Part shown: positions 1 to 12,365 of the stretch, piece after piece
Position numbering within the stretch: position 1 is the first letter of the stretch
Layout: each line of letters starts with the position of its first letter
Assembly (NCBI GenBank): GCA_022578965.1
Contig: MU400576.1
Span: 62,001-126,000 of the forward strand
Source of the DNA: Xylaria sp. FL1777
Lineage: Eukaryota; Ascomycota; Sordariomycetes; Xylariales; Xylariaceae
DNA length: 64,000 nucleotides
Direction of reading: 5' to 3'
The notes under the pieces: generated by a model
Databases searched by the model: none
The model's input: only the letters and a program-made list of their open reading frames with translations
What the model was told of the DNA's origin: nothing
Made by a program: the position numbers and the translations under genes

Positions 1-958
1 AATTATTTGGGTAGCTTGTCTCTCGAGCATTGAGGTCGTCTGTCGAGGACTCTTTCGATTGCACGGTCTCTCAAGACCCCGCCCTGGCACGGAGGGACTG
101 GATTTTCCTCGAATCCAGAAGACGGTTAGTGTCATCATACGCTTGGGATGTATCAAGAGGACTGCTAATTAAGAGCCAAGCACGGTACTAATATTCCAGA
201 TTGTTGGGCTTCTAGTAGATATCTCGACTGCGGTCTCCTATTTCTCCATTGGCGGTCTTGTTCTAGTCCCTCTGCCAAGTGCAAGCGCATTGTGGGACAC
301 GCAAAATTTCGAAAAATGGAAGCCAGAATATAGAAAATGGCATGGAGAACATACAATATATGGTCTTTCTGATACCGGTTGTTTAACTAGGCTTCAAACT
401 ACAGGTGATGGAATCATGTCTAGTACTGTAGAGTGGGAAGGTTGGAGCGCAGAAGTTGGCGATATAGCAACATTGGTTATGGTTATTGGGGAACTACTAA
501 AGAGCCAATGAGAATAAGGGAATCCAAGGTCTACACGCCAAAGTTTTCCTCTTACATGTACTAACCTATACGTGTTATATGCAAAATCACCAATAGCGTC
601 CCTGCTAACTACTTAAAACCCCGGTCCTCCGCGCTACACCGGGTCGCTTTGGTCTCGGCGTTATGGACCTACCTGAAGAACCGTTTTGGAAGAATACGGG
701 GCGGTTGACCTCGCTCGTCCTACCCCGAAAAATGCTGCTCTGTGCCTTCGTTTTCAGCGAATGAAGTGTCAATGAGTGAAACGTAATATCTATTATAGTC
801 GCCAAAAAATATAACAATTTTTGTAATAATTGTGCAAAGTTCGAAGGACAACCTAAGCTTAATTAAGGAAATGGGCTTCAAATTGGGGCACTTGACTTAT
901 TCGGGGTCCACGGATTCTTGGCGGGCCCCCATAGACGCCCATTGTAAAACCCCTAATC
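1..958. other. Intergenic, no gene seen
   Basis: AT-leaning sequence with only short reading frames of under 75 codons on either strand and no recognisable protein. It holds the 3' flank of the nucleotidyltransferase-fold gene, which ends at 959. No RNA gene or repeat family was recognised. Confidence 0.6.
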
Positions 959-2879
959 TCACTCCTTAGAAACCTCTCTCTCTCCTCCTTCCTCCCTTCT
1001 TCTCTCTCTCTCCTCTCTTTGTTTCTTTCTTTTCTCTCTTCTTCTCTCTTTTGCATTCTTTCTTCGTTCTAGGATCTTATCTTTTTCCAATCTCACATAC
1101 GCCGTATCGGTCCTACTTCAGTTAGGTAAGAGACATCACAAATATATAAATGTAATAGACAAAAAGTATATAAAGTCGTAGTGACTCACCAATCATCTTT
1201 AACAAGCGGTCCCAAGGTCTCCATCATCTGTTGGCCTGGGATATGCTGAATGAAGCTGACTTTGCCGACCCCTGACTCCTTCCCCTCGATGACTTTTTGT
1301 ATTGTATCAACTAAGCACGGGTCATCCGGGTGGCTTCTGAAATCTGCTAGAAATCTGGATTGCCCAATACTTCAGCAGAGACACAAGGAGATGCGGGTGC
1401 AGAGCATTGCGTACCTCTCAGTTGTGATGTCTTCCCCATATGGAAGCTCATACAGAGCATATTCGCTTGGCACTGATGTGCTTGATTCACCCTTTTCGCT
1501 AATGCTCTCTGAGGGCCTTCTCCCCCAATATTCATCCTCTTTACCCCTTTCATCGTGAAGCCTTTGTTCAAGGAGAAGAAGCCGAGCTAGGCCTTTAAGT
1601 TCGTTGGTTTTGCATGTACCAAGTTTAAAAAGCATGGTGTTGATTCGTGAGCGTTCAAGACAGTCCCAAAATACCTCAAAGTTGTGGCCCCGATATTTCC
1701 AAAGGCGATACTCGTAAGCTAATTATACCTATTCAGACACCAGATTTCTGTACAATTAGCTGGGTTAGAGACCACATACCTAGGCCACGACGGCTGAGAT
1801 CAATAGTATTCGTGCGAGTAGCGATGGCGGCGATCCCCCGCGGGTTAGAATATACCTGCCTTCCATCAAAGGCAACACAAGAACAATCGACATCGATGCC
1901 AGTCAATATCTCACTGATAGATTTATATAATCGGAGGATGACCTAATAAGTCAATACGCGTTAGTAATATGGTGATATCTAAAAGTAGTACCACATCTAT
2001 ATTACCTGAACGTGTCGATATGGCGATTTCGGGGAAAGAAAGGTGATCGCATTCTTGGAGCGTGCGGATAGCCCCTCTCCAGGACGTAATTTCTGATTCT
2101 TCCGTACCATAGCTTCCAACTGGTAGATAAGTAAGATTGCTTTTTCCTCGCTGTCGAGTCCGTAGAGAAATATGTCGATATCACTCTTGCCTGAGATTGT
2201 CCTGGCATACCCAAGTCAGTATTCAGCAGAGTCACCGGGACGACGTGTTTCCGTACTTAAAGTAGTTTTCAGGCGAGCTATCAATATATTCATCGTTCAT
2301 CATAAGCACGTCCCTCCGGCGGGAGAGTAATGGAAGGAGTGCAGATGACCCAACGACCACAATGTTAGACCAATCTATTTTACTCATAATATAATCTCTT
2401 AGAAAGTTGCAGCCTAGCATTAGATCTAACACTTGACTCACTTAGATCTGCCAAAATGCCTATATTCCACATGGTATATGCCACTATTAGCGGAGTGGTG
2501 AAAAGGGGGGAAATAACGACAACTGACCATGCGAAAACCCATCGAAATTTCTCCGATATTTTTCTATCGATGATGTAATAGCCAATGCAGTATCATCGTC
2601 ACGCGCATAGTCCAGTACCGGCATGATGTACTTCCCCTTGTCGGCTGTTTCTCGGTCGATTGTGCGGATTCTGAATGCGTGCTCGCTGCCGTTATAAATC
2701 GGAACTATGTTCGCAAGGCCATCGATTCCGGCGCCTCCCCTTGCGAAGGCCGTCCTCAGCCAGGCCTCATAGGACAAATACGGCTGCAGTAATTCGCGTG
2801 TTGCAGTTTGTTGATGATTCGAAAGGTGAGAGAGAAACTGGGACGGCGGGCTTGGGAGGAGGGGCGGAGTGTCGGCCAT
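959..2879 (-). CDS. Nucleotidyltransferase-fold protein with charged C-terminal tail
   Basis: Hand-built model with eight exons: 2879-2528, 2459-2442, 2374-2236, 2183-2006, 1942-1780, 1718-1415, 1354-1190 and 1112-959. They sum to 490 residues with every junction in frame. It resembles the large uncharacterised fungal family often annotated 'ankyrin repeat protein', whose N-terminal part has a nucleotidyltransferase-like core. The core signature is visible: Gly-Ser-Ser at about residues 132-134 (VVVGSSALL), then the Asp-x-Asp pair D171/D173 (DIDIFLYGL). No ankyrin repeats are seen. The last ~40 residues are almost only Lys, Arg and Glu, encoded by a purine-only tract. The exon 3/4 junction is the least certain, because several GT donors in the same phase fit. 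The substrate is unknown and no partner gene is adjacent. Family recognition is from memory; activity is not established. Confidence 0.72.
962..1060. repeat. Purine/pyrimidine strand-asymmetric low-complexity tract
   Basis: The plus strand is almost purely C and T for about 100 bases. On the minus strand it reads GA-rich and encodes the charged tail of the nucleotidyltransferase-fold protein, so it is coding low complexity rather than an intergenic microsatellite. Confidence 0.75.
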
Positions 2880-5800
2880 TATGCGGCTGGTAGGGCGAGC
2901 GGCGTAGTTATTTAATTAGTATGAACTGAACTGCGCTATGAAACGTTAAATCTCTTAGTAGCTTATTTTCAAGAAGATAAAGTAAAGAGGCGTAAAAGAT
3001 ACTAGTTGTAGGTTTCTCAACAAAATACTATCCGCCGTTACGGAGTGGCTGGAGTCTTAACGATTGGAAGTGCCTCACCATCTCAATCATTCAAAAGCTG
3101 CACATGTTGCGGAAAACACTCCGGCTACTCGGCTGGGATATGTGGATGATCTTTATATGTAGACGATTCAACGCTCGTCACTGGCTAGACCCCCCAAACC
3201 CATATGTTATTCTCTGAGAGAGCATCTTGGATTCTAGGGGCTGGTGAAGGAAGTACTTCGCTCGATACACGTTTACTATATTATACGAAAGTACCTCTTC
3301 ACGGTTCTATTCCAATGATGATCGTCGAGCGACGAGAGGAGTCACAGGGTGTTTTTGGGGTAATACCAGCGACTAGACTGCCAACCTGTAAGTTTGGAGT
3401 GCCCAATTGAAAACTCTGAAATTGTCGGCTGCAACCTCCTATCTGACATCAGACGCCTCCATTCGGGGGATGAATTTGATTGAACTTTACAGACCAATCA
3501 CTTAGTTGTAGGACCGTCTTCTTGCAGTATCATGAAGTCGGAATGTCACCATTCTGCATGATTACATCGTTTTATTCTGGCGGATAGAGGGTAGCTACCA
3601 CGGACCTAGGAATGTTGAGCCCACGGAGGCCTGAGATAGGTGTCAATAGGAGCCCACCACGTCCCATACCCGTAAGGAGGCTTATCGTGAGTAACCGTTC
3701 GCGGTGGCCCCCATACGACGTTAAAATAAAACACACACATCGTTTCATTCAAAGCTAGAAACTTTTATCAAGGCTAGTAGAAACACGGTATGCAAATGCC
3801 GAAAGCATCTGCTAAGTTATTCAGAGCCTACAAAACCATCTTCCAATCAAGCACCTTGACCCAGTTAGTTCTGATACAGATACTGCAGAGTGACTACAGG
3901 TGTGGAGGGGCTGGACGAGGGCGCACGGCAGCAAGAGTATTAGTGGCAAGTATAGCCGCCATCTACTATGTCGCAGTGAATACGCCCTCTTAAGCCGAAA
4001 AAAGAACACAGAAATATGCAGCCCAGCCTTCTATACACTTATCAATTCAACGTGCTTCGTTTAGAAGTCATGCTAAGAATCAGCCCATTCCTGCAGCGAG
4101 AATCGTATCCAGTAGCCAGTAGGCGAGCAGAAAAATCGACACATTCGATTCTGGCCGATGATAGGGTATTGGGCGCTGTTTGCCTTTTTGCAACCTTGGT
4201 TGCCTAGATGCACTCACGCCATAATGCGGAAGTGTAGAGACTTGCGCAAGGCCGAGTGTAATCATGGGTAGGTCATCCAAAGTTGCACACTGTTGCAAGA
4301 TCCTCACGATGACCCCAAGGACAAGATCAGAGACTGCCAACATCCCCTATGCATCCCGAGGGCCTCGTTCTCCCACTCCTCCTATCCGAGCTGGGAGATT
4401 TTCTGGCCTATTTGAGCGCGTTGGGCTTCATATGATCTAGGGCTCCTTCTGTATCTCTCTTGCCTGCTGGTTCTGTTGCCTTATTCCTCGTTTGATCTGC
4501 ACGTTTGTTAAGTCCTTGTGACTTCAATATTCAATTGACTAGATTATCTTGACGGCGAAGGGCAAGGCTTTCTATAATGTCGCGTTGAAGTGGATACCGG
4601 CACGGCTAAACAATAAGCCGGATTTACATATTTCGATCGTTTCCTTTGGTATTTATTTACTATCTGGGTTCTAGAACTGAGATCTTCTCAAGGCCACCTT
4701 TGTACTCCACTGACCCCTTCTGGAGATAGCTTGTCGGCTACCACTACATCAGCTTCCCCGCGATATACAATACCACTGCGTTGAGAAATACGAGCCACAA
4801 AATACTGCTCCCAGCGAACGCTGGCAAGCCACATTCGTTAACGGAAATAATCTCACAGTTAGCAAGTCCTTACTCTACTACCCCTGTCCTCATATACTAG
4901 GTCCCAATAAGGGGAGGGCTTTTAGCTCGGGATTTTATTACACAATATAGAGGTAGATATACTTTATTCTTTGACTCTGTGTGCCACTAGGTTCCCTTGG
5001 ACCTTTTATCTTAAATTCTTTTTTTTTTCAATTATCTTAAGTATAACTTTTTTTCTATTTATCTTAGTTAAATGTAACTTTACTTTTATGAAGCAGAGCA
5101 AAGTAGGTAAATGAGCTTAATTGGCTGCTGAGTAGGTGGATGGATCTAGCTTAGTTATACAGCTGGAACAGGAGTATGGCTACACTTTTTACTGCGATGA
5201 ATTTTCAAAAAAACAAGGTTACCAAACAAGGCACTTAGCTATTAGTTTTTGGCTTTAATCAAATGTGGTTTATTTTATCGCTTTATCCCCCAAATTGTAT
5301 TTGGATGCGTAGGATACAGCCTATCTCCTTGTATCTAGAGTGGGGATATACTCCTATAGTTTCCTCACTTTATTTCAGTACTTAGATGTGGAAGTCCTGG
5401 ACCTCTGAGAATTTGTATGAATCAATTTATATAGTATCTGTCTCACTTTACTGACCTTTTCGTCACAGTTGGTTACTTCGCCTTTACAAGCTGTGACTCT
5501 GTCTAGGTCTAAACTGATTATGCTTATATTCTGTCTTTGCAAACAACTAGTGCTGGTCTTTGACAAATGTCTTGAGTGAACCATAGAAGTAAGGTAAAGT
5601 GCAAATAAGAAGCATACTGCAGATGTGATTTTGCATATGCCTATTCGTTGCCCTTAAAGATGAAATGCCGGCAGATGAGATGTTCTGCTGCCAAAGTGCT
5701 ATAATATTTTCCTCTGCAGAATCCAGTCATCGCATAAAGGCGTCTGCTTCGCATTTTCCGTGGACCATCAGGCACTCAGATAACAACTGCCCCCAATACC

Positions 5801-6965
5801 TAACGGTTGCTTCCGTGCGGTACTCAAAGTCCACATTGATTTAATAATTGACAATAAATCATAGATAAGGCAGAAATGAAGAATGCTAGGTTTATTTGGG
5901 CGCAGCATGAGCCAAAAAGTTCATTGGGTTGGTTTATAGTAGCCGTCTTTCCCCTCAAACCTATAGAGTCAGATGCGATTCACCCCACGTTCCTAGGTAT
6001 GGACACCTGTCGCAAACACAACCACACTCCAAGTTATGACTTCCAAGAGTACTCACCTAGGTGCCCCTATCGATAATGACTGTATCCATTGAGTTGCTAA
6101 TAACTGGAAAATGGCATGGGATGATATCATGTTCGGCCAACCTGTGCCATATGACGGGGGAAGAAGACATGGCTCCGGACCATCGTCACCGATAGGACGC
6201 GATCTTGTGGGCAAGCAGTCAGCATAGGTGATTTCGGTCGATCATGGTCTGCAGCTCAGATTTAAGCTTCATTCTGCAACCATCGTATGATAAAGAACAA
6301 AAAATGAGTGGGCGCTGCAAGCTGGTTTATCTACTCGAGCCTTTTCCTAGAATCCTTCAAAACCTCGGTGCCGGATAGAACTAGGTATTCTTTTCCAGTT
6401 TCAGTCCAATGCTCAGCCATGATGGATCAAGCTAAGCCTAGCTACCTAGCTAGTGGGGCAAATTTGATGTCTGCTCACAGTTAGGTAGGCAGGTAGTATG
6501 CACGCCTCTATACACGTGTACGAGTACATGTACACGCTCGTGTAGAAGTGGTCTAGGCATAACCCTGGAACATACTGTGTACAAAGCTGCTACTTGGAGT
6601 GGAGTCTGAAGTTGGCCAGTATGGGGTTTCCGTTTCGGGGGGTAATCAATATGCCGATTGGCTCAAACTAGCAGGTGCCTACGCAGTATAGAGTACCTAC
6701 TATTTAAACACACTAGCGGGTGCGGACTCCGCACCCCTCTCCTCTAAATGAGCTACTACGCGAATACCAATAGCGCTGTTAGGAATCGAACCCAACTCAC
6801 TAGGTACCTAAGGTAGGTAGATAATTCAGACAATAGGTCCTCTATCAGCATTCTTTCTGCCTTCTGTCTATATGGTCCTTTTTTACCTATGCAGGTGCAC
6901 ACTTAGACTATTCGTTTTTGTGACAGTATTTAAATTATAGTATTATAGGTAGACAAGCCAAGGTC
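2880..6965. other. 4-kb gene-poor region
   Basis: No reading frame above about 90 codons and no recognisable protein on either strand. Contents include T-rich stretches around 5018-5056 and TAGG/ACCT-type tetranucleotides near 6480-6500 and 6800-6830. A short GC-rich patch at 6710-6740 contains the self-complementary sequence GTGCGGACTCCGCAC. It separates the nucleotidyltransferase-fold gene from the terpenoid cluster. Confidence 0.55.
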
Positions 6966-9169
6966 TTATAAGATATTTCCATTCGACTCGATGTTCTCTT
7001 CATGTGCCGACATAGAGTTGCCCTTGCCTGTGGAAATAGGCCGTTTTTCATCTCCATCTATAGAACTACTAGCAAAAGCCGCACTGCTGGCATCTTTTCT
7101 CTCACTCATGTAATGTGTTACAACCGAATAGATCGACACAAGAGTCCCTAGCGCAGCCCATGCAACCGCCCCATAATACGCTGCCTGGTAACCGCGTAGA
7201 CGAGCCTCAACCAGAGCGCTGCCGCCGTGCTGAAGAGCCACGCTGTTGGAGATGACGGTTAACACCGCGACGCCTAGAACCGCACCTCCAACATTCAAGG
7301 CCATCTAGACCCTAGGTTAGTTGATACATAATAATCCATGAAAGGGGTTCGACAGCATGGAGATGGTCTTCCAGCAGCAGCAGGACGAAGAGGGTGTTGT
7401 AAACTTACATTGAAAACCCCAGCCACCGATCCTTGGTCCTCCGCCGAAGCACTGATGACGACTTTCACTAGAGAGACATAATATCCAGAGGCAAGACCAA
7501 TGATATATAGGATCATTCCCGGGAAGCACAGCCGCCAGTAGTCGTTAGTCGAGTGGACAAAGGTAAATAGAGTAACCCCTGCAATTGCGAATAGCCAACT
7601 TAAGAGTAGGATAATTCGTGGTCCCTTCGGGCTCATGAGTCGTGGTAAGATCATATTGGTCAAAAACGCTGTCACGCCGAGAGGGATGAAGTGGATTGAG
7701 GTCTCCAGCGCGCTGAAACCAAGATCTGTAAGAAACAAGGACATCATTAGCTAATTAGCTATCATCGCTCGATTGGGAGTGGTCATCGTCAAGGTAATGA
7801 TTAAAAGGATAGATTGTATTTTCATACTTACCTTGCAACTGGAGTGCGAGAAAGTAGTTCGCACCTTGCCAAACCGCATAAGTAATCGCAGCAAGCGCAC
7901 ACGCGGAAGGTAGATCTGTTGTCTTCCACAGATGCCCTGGTACGAATGGGTACCGGGCAATCTTTGCCTCGACGAAAACGAAGCCGGCCAGCAGTACAAC
8001 GGCTGTCACCAATGTTCCGATGACACCGCCATTCGACCAACCAACCGTGTTGCCGGATGTAAGAGAATATATAAGGAGGATCAAGCCTGGTATGGAGAGT
8101 GCTGTGCCAAGGGGATCGACTCTCTCCAGAATTTCGAATAAAGAGAGCGACTCGGCACTTCCAGGGCTTTGCTTTCGGAAGAGGAATAGGGCGAGGAAGT
8201 TGAGCAATCCTTCAACGATGAGAGGAAACCAAAAAATCTAGACTTGCCATCAGCTTCGTAGAAGGGAAATGGCAAAGACTGCGAGAATCAAGAACTTACC
8301 CATCTCCAGGAGACCAGCGATGTAAACAGTCCTCCAATGATTGGCCCGATTCTTGGATAGTTAGTTCAAAGACGAACCATTATGAAGGAATCAACGCACA
8401 CAAAACCTAGGGCTCCTGTTGCTCCCCACCAAGCAAGAGCTAGGGCGTGTTCATTCGGATCGGGAAAAAGGTGTTTAGTCATCGCCTGGGCGGAAGGAAT
8501 GGTGAAAGCGGCGGCGAGGCCTGGAACACTATGACATTAGAAATGTTTAGGAGTGCACTCAGACGACTAATAGCACAAGGTTCTGGACTAGATAGAAGAC
8601 AAGAGGGTTACCAGACCTTGGAGAGCGCGAGCGATGAGGAAACCAATTTTATTAGGCACCAGTGCGCAGATCAGAGTGAAAATATTGAAGGCGAACATCG
8701 AAATCTTAAGCATGAGCTCTTGGCCAAAGATATCACCGAGACGGCCACCGACCATCAGCAAGCCGCCGTACTAAAAGTAGACGAATTGACAATGTCAGCA
8801 TGGCAAGAATACAGGTTGAAGCCGAGGAAAGCGAGAAGGATATGGCATTGAAGAGCATGACGCAGTACCGTGAGTGAATATGCTGTCAAGACCCATTGAA
8901 GCGATCCCTCGTCGAAGCCTAAGTCGTCCTTGATAGTAGGCAGAGCAATTGTGGCCATTCCCAAGCTCGAAATGTCGACGAACGCAGTGAGACATCTACA
9001 CGTGATGCGTGAAGATATGTCAGCCCGGTATTGCCATGTATGTGTATTCCTAGAAAACCTAGACTCACATCACGGCAAGGCGAGTGTATTGAAGCAGTCG
9101 GCTGGTCCTCATGGGCGCCAACGCCGTTGTGGCTGGCCCGCCAGGCAGTGATTTCTCAGGCGTAGACAT
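6966..9169 (-). CDS. MFS transporter of the terpenoid cluster (DHA type)
   Basis: Eight exons: 9169-9069, 8995-8869, 8770-8617, 8520-8400, 8351-8300, 8237-7832, 7725-7409 and 7304-6966, giving 538 residues. It has the many hydrophobic spans expected of a drug:H+ antiporter. The loop 2-3 motif GGRLGDIFGQ and the motif-C-like GPIIGGLF are present, and the C-terminus is hydrophilic with an acidic/Ser-rich tail. The start is the first ATG before MSTPEKSLPGG. It is the outermost gene of the cluster on this side and is transcribed divergently from P450-A with about 1.1 kb between them. This fits a plasma-membrane exporter of the cluster product or an intermediate, a role inferred from context only. 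Intron 3 uses a GTCTGG donor instead of a usual GTA/GTG donor. Confidence 0.88.
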
Positions 9170-10255
9170 CGTGTCCCCTAGTACCCTTCGATGTGTTCTG
9201 GAAGTAGCAACGCTTACAGGATACAGAAATTAAGAGAGCAATACCGCGTTGTCCTACGCGCATTCAACTCCCTACGGATCCTGTCGTTTAATCCCATAAG
9301 CCTAAAGGTAGCCAAATGCTGTCTGTCATGGCAATAAAACCCATCGGGGGGGGGGGGGGGGTAGAAGGCAGAGGGGAAACTAAACGTGGAACCCGCCTCA
9401 TCAGGCGACTTGTCGCGAAAGCCGAGAGCGCCAACAATGGAAGGGAGACGTGGGGGGAGATGCTGTCAGAATGTCGCTTATTTGGAACCGATAATATTGC
9501 TGTTCCATCGGTGCTTGGGCAGAGGATTCAAATGTACATTAGCGTATGTATGCAACGCTAGGTATGTTGCATGCTCGGGCTGGAGCCGATCGTGACCAGG
9601 GCCAAACAAGGTTGTACGGGGGCTAATAAGTAGATCGCTGGGGGCAAATATAAACATCTTACCTGAATTGGGGAAGCCTGTAGCTGCGGGAGTGGCCCGC
9701 ATCTTTCGGTCAAGGATCAGCTCTAGGATAGTAGAGACACACCTCTTGTTCTCTAAAGTTCCTCTGGCTTTTCATTGGCACTATACCCCTAGTTTCTTTC
9801 TTATCATTGCAAAAGATCGACCGAATCCCGGGCCGAGCCTCCTTCGCAACATAAGACTTCATTCTTGCGGGGTAGTATTACCGTAAGCCGTGGCTTGAAT
9901 GCGGGTAAGGGGATCTGCATAGGTCTTCTGGGCTAGTAGCAGGACATGAATATGTCCAGTATTCAACATCCTCCATGCAGGCCACAGCAAGGGTCTGCAT
10001 AGCATATTTTGATACATGCAGCTGTAGCGGTGCGTTTCGTGTAAGTAGTAATATTTCCCTCTTTCGGTCCAAGACTCAACGAGATAAGCATATGACATAG
10101 AGACATTAACTAGGGGAAGAGTTATGTATCACTGGATTACCCCATATTAGAATGTTTGGTATGCTTAGTAGCTTGTATAGGATTAATTAGCAGCGCAACC
10201 CGGAATACACGATTTACTTCTGAATGTTAGAAATCCACCGCCGACTGATGTCACG
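9170..10255. promoter_or_regulatory. Divergent intergenic region between MFS and P450-A
   Basis: Lies between two divergently transcribed cluster genes, so it should hold both promoters. I see no clear TATA box. A run of 16 G residues sits at 9346-9361. No protein-coding frame is convincing. Confidence 0.45.
9346..9361 (+). repeat. Homopolymer run of 16 G
   Basis: Sixteen consecutive G bases in the presumed divergent promoter between the MFS and P450-A genes. It is G-quadruplex-capable in principle, but it may also be a sequencing-length artefact. Confidence 0.8.
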
Positions 10256-11956
10256 ATGGTTGCCCTTAGTGATCTCTTCACTTGGAAGGGCTTGGCCTTT
10301 GAGCTTCTGGTCTTCACACTAACTGTTCTTGCCTCAAGGAGATACTTTTCGCCGTTAAGAGATATCCCAGGTCCCTTTCTCGCCTCCTTCTCCAGACTAT
10401 GGCACGTCGTGACGATCAGTAGGGGCAAACAAAGCATAAAAATGCTTGAGCTTCACAGAAAACATGGTACGCAATGATCCTGCTAGAATGGATGCTTTGG
10501 GACCTTTTTCTCTTGTTTTGTTTTTGTTGACCTTTAAACCACAGGTCCTTTCGTACGCATTGCACATGATGAAATCAGCGTTGGTCACCCAGACGGAATC
10601 AGAAAAGTTCTACTTGCCCCGAATCCAAAGGTATTTCGCACCGCACGTAGTTGACCTATAACAGACCCTATACTGATCTTCATGGTGTCAACAGTCACCA
10701 TGGTACAAGCTCATGGCATTTCCGGACTGGCGATTTCAAAGCCCGTTGTCTACTATTGACCCCAAGGCCAAAAATGAGCGAACCAGATGGCTAGCATCTG
10801 GCTTCTCAACTACAAATGTGATAAAGACTGAGAACAATATGGACCGACAGATCATACGGCTCAAGGATTGGATTGATAAGTATACGGAATCTGGCAAACC
10901 AATGGAGTTAGACAAGTTCCTGACTTATTGCACCTTCGATGTGCTTGGCGAAGTCATGTTTAGCAAGGCCTTTGGTTTTCTCGACAATGGTACGGATATT
11001 GGGGACACGATCGCGTGGTCAGGCATGCTTAATATGACGGTGACGTGTGGCGGGTACTACCGCTGGTTACTTAATCTTTTCCTGATGAACCCCATCATCA
11101 CATCGCTTACTTCTACACCGATGGGTTATCTTGGTGAGCTATCTCAGGGTGCACTGCAAGAGCGTCTCGATGATCCCTCTGATCACCCTGATGTTGTGAA
11201 CCTGTGGTTTCAGAATCATCGCCAACACCCCGACCGGGTCTCGTTTCGAGATATCCAGGGTGCTAATGCAACAGTGATCGGTGCAGGATCGGACACAGTT
11301 TCCTGCGCAGCGCAATCTTTCATATACCATCTCCTTCGACACCCAGAGAAGCTAAAGAAGGCCAGAGCTGAGATAGAACACTATCGGAGAACGGAGGGTG
11401 CTTGCTATGGACGGGTGATCTCCTTTGCCGACGCCCAAAAGTTGACATACGTCAACGCTTGTATCAAGGAAGGCATAAGGGTCTTCACACCAGTTCAATG
11501 GCAGCTGGCTCGCCAAGCAGGAAAGGGGGGCGTTACCATTGGCGACCGAACGTTTCCTGAAGGCACTCTATTATCCGTTAACCCACACGTGATGCACCGT
11601 AACAAAGAAATTTGGGGTGAAGACGCAGATGAGTTCCGCCCAGAACGCTGGTTAGAAGAGGAAAATGCATCGCGCGAGAAGTATTGGATTCCGGTAAGAA
11701 TTCCTTAACTATTCCTCATCTACCCCATTTTCGTATGATATACTTAATATTCGACTAGTGGAGTGCTGGGTTTGCTTCGTGCCCTGGCCAAAACGTTGCT
11801 AAGATGGAAATGCCGAAGTTAATCGCAACATTACTGCGAGACTACGACTTCCAACAAGTCAACAAGGGCCAGGAATGGAGCTATGAGGCCACTTTTGGAC
11901 TGTTGCCGTACAATTGGCCCGTATACGTCAAGAAGACGCAACTTTATGATGTGTAA
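10256..11956 (+). CDS. Cytochrome P450-A (pisatin-demethylase-like)
   Basis: Four exons, 10256-10466, 10545-10630, 10695-11693 and 11759-11956, giving 497 residues. An N-terminal membrane anchor (about residues 10-28) is followed by the proline-rich hinge RDIPGP. The oxygen-activation motif is GAGSDT (about residues 293-299). The K-helix is KEGIR (E and R spaced as ExxR, near 356) and the PERF-type motif is FRPERW. The heme ligand is C440 in the sequence WSAGFASCPGQ. In this loop the usual leading Phe is Trp and the usual Arg two residues before Cys is Ala; the Ala is common in this subfamily, the Trp less so. It faces P450-B tail to tail (about 410 bp between stops). Expected role: oxygenation of the sesquiterpene skeleton at the ER membrane. 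The substrate is inferred from the cluster only. Confidence 0.9.
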
Positions 11957-12365
11957 AAGTTTAGCTAGAGCTAGTTATGATAAGAATTATTATATTTACT
12001 ATTTTTACATCTTAATACTATGAATATTATCCGAGCTCATTGACCAAGCCACCAACGCTTTATCACACAGGAGCGAAACTTTATTTTGATTAAGGAATTT
12101 AATCCAACAGGTAGTCATCAATATTAAGAGAAACCCTTTTTTTTTATTTCATGAAATTCTTATTAATGGAAAACATTCTGTGCAAAATGATATTATCATT
12201 TCAGTTTTTGATTTCTTGTGCCTATATCTAGGTACTTCCTAATCTTAAAGCTATACTTTTATATGACAAAGACTAGAGAATTATAGGACCCATTGAAAGA
12301 ACTCGAAGTTTAGTAAGTAATGACATTCTTGACAAGAAAGCGAGGTCCTTCCTATGATTCCTGAG
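11957..12365. other. Convergent intergenic region
   Basis: AT-rich 3' flanks of the convergent P450-A and P450-B genes. No reading frame or structured element was recognised, and no strong terminator-like signal is visible beyond T/A-rich stretches. Confidence 0.6.

Noticed and set aside
6770..6850. Possible minus-strand tRNA (a GGGTTCGATTCC T-arm-like sequence)
   Set aside because: No matching 5' acceptor strand, D-arm or anticodon arm could be folded upstream; at best a very decayed tRNA or tRNA-related fragment.
8447..8851. 134-codon plus-strand reading frame
   Set aside because: Antisense to conserved MFS exons that carry GGRLGDIFG and other family motifs; a shadow frame.
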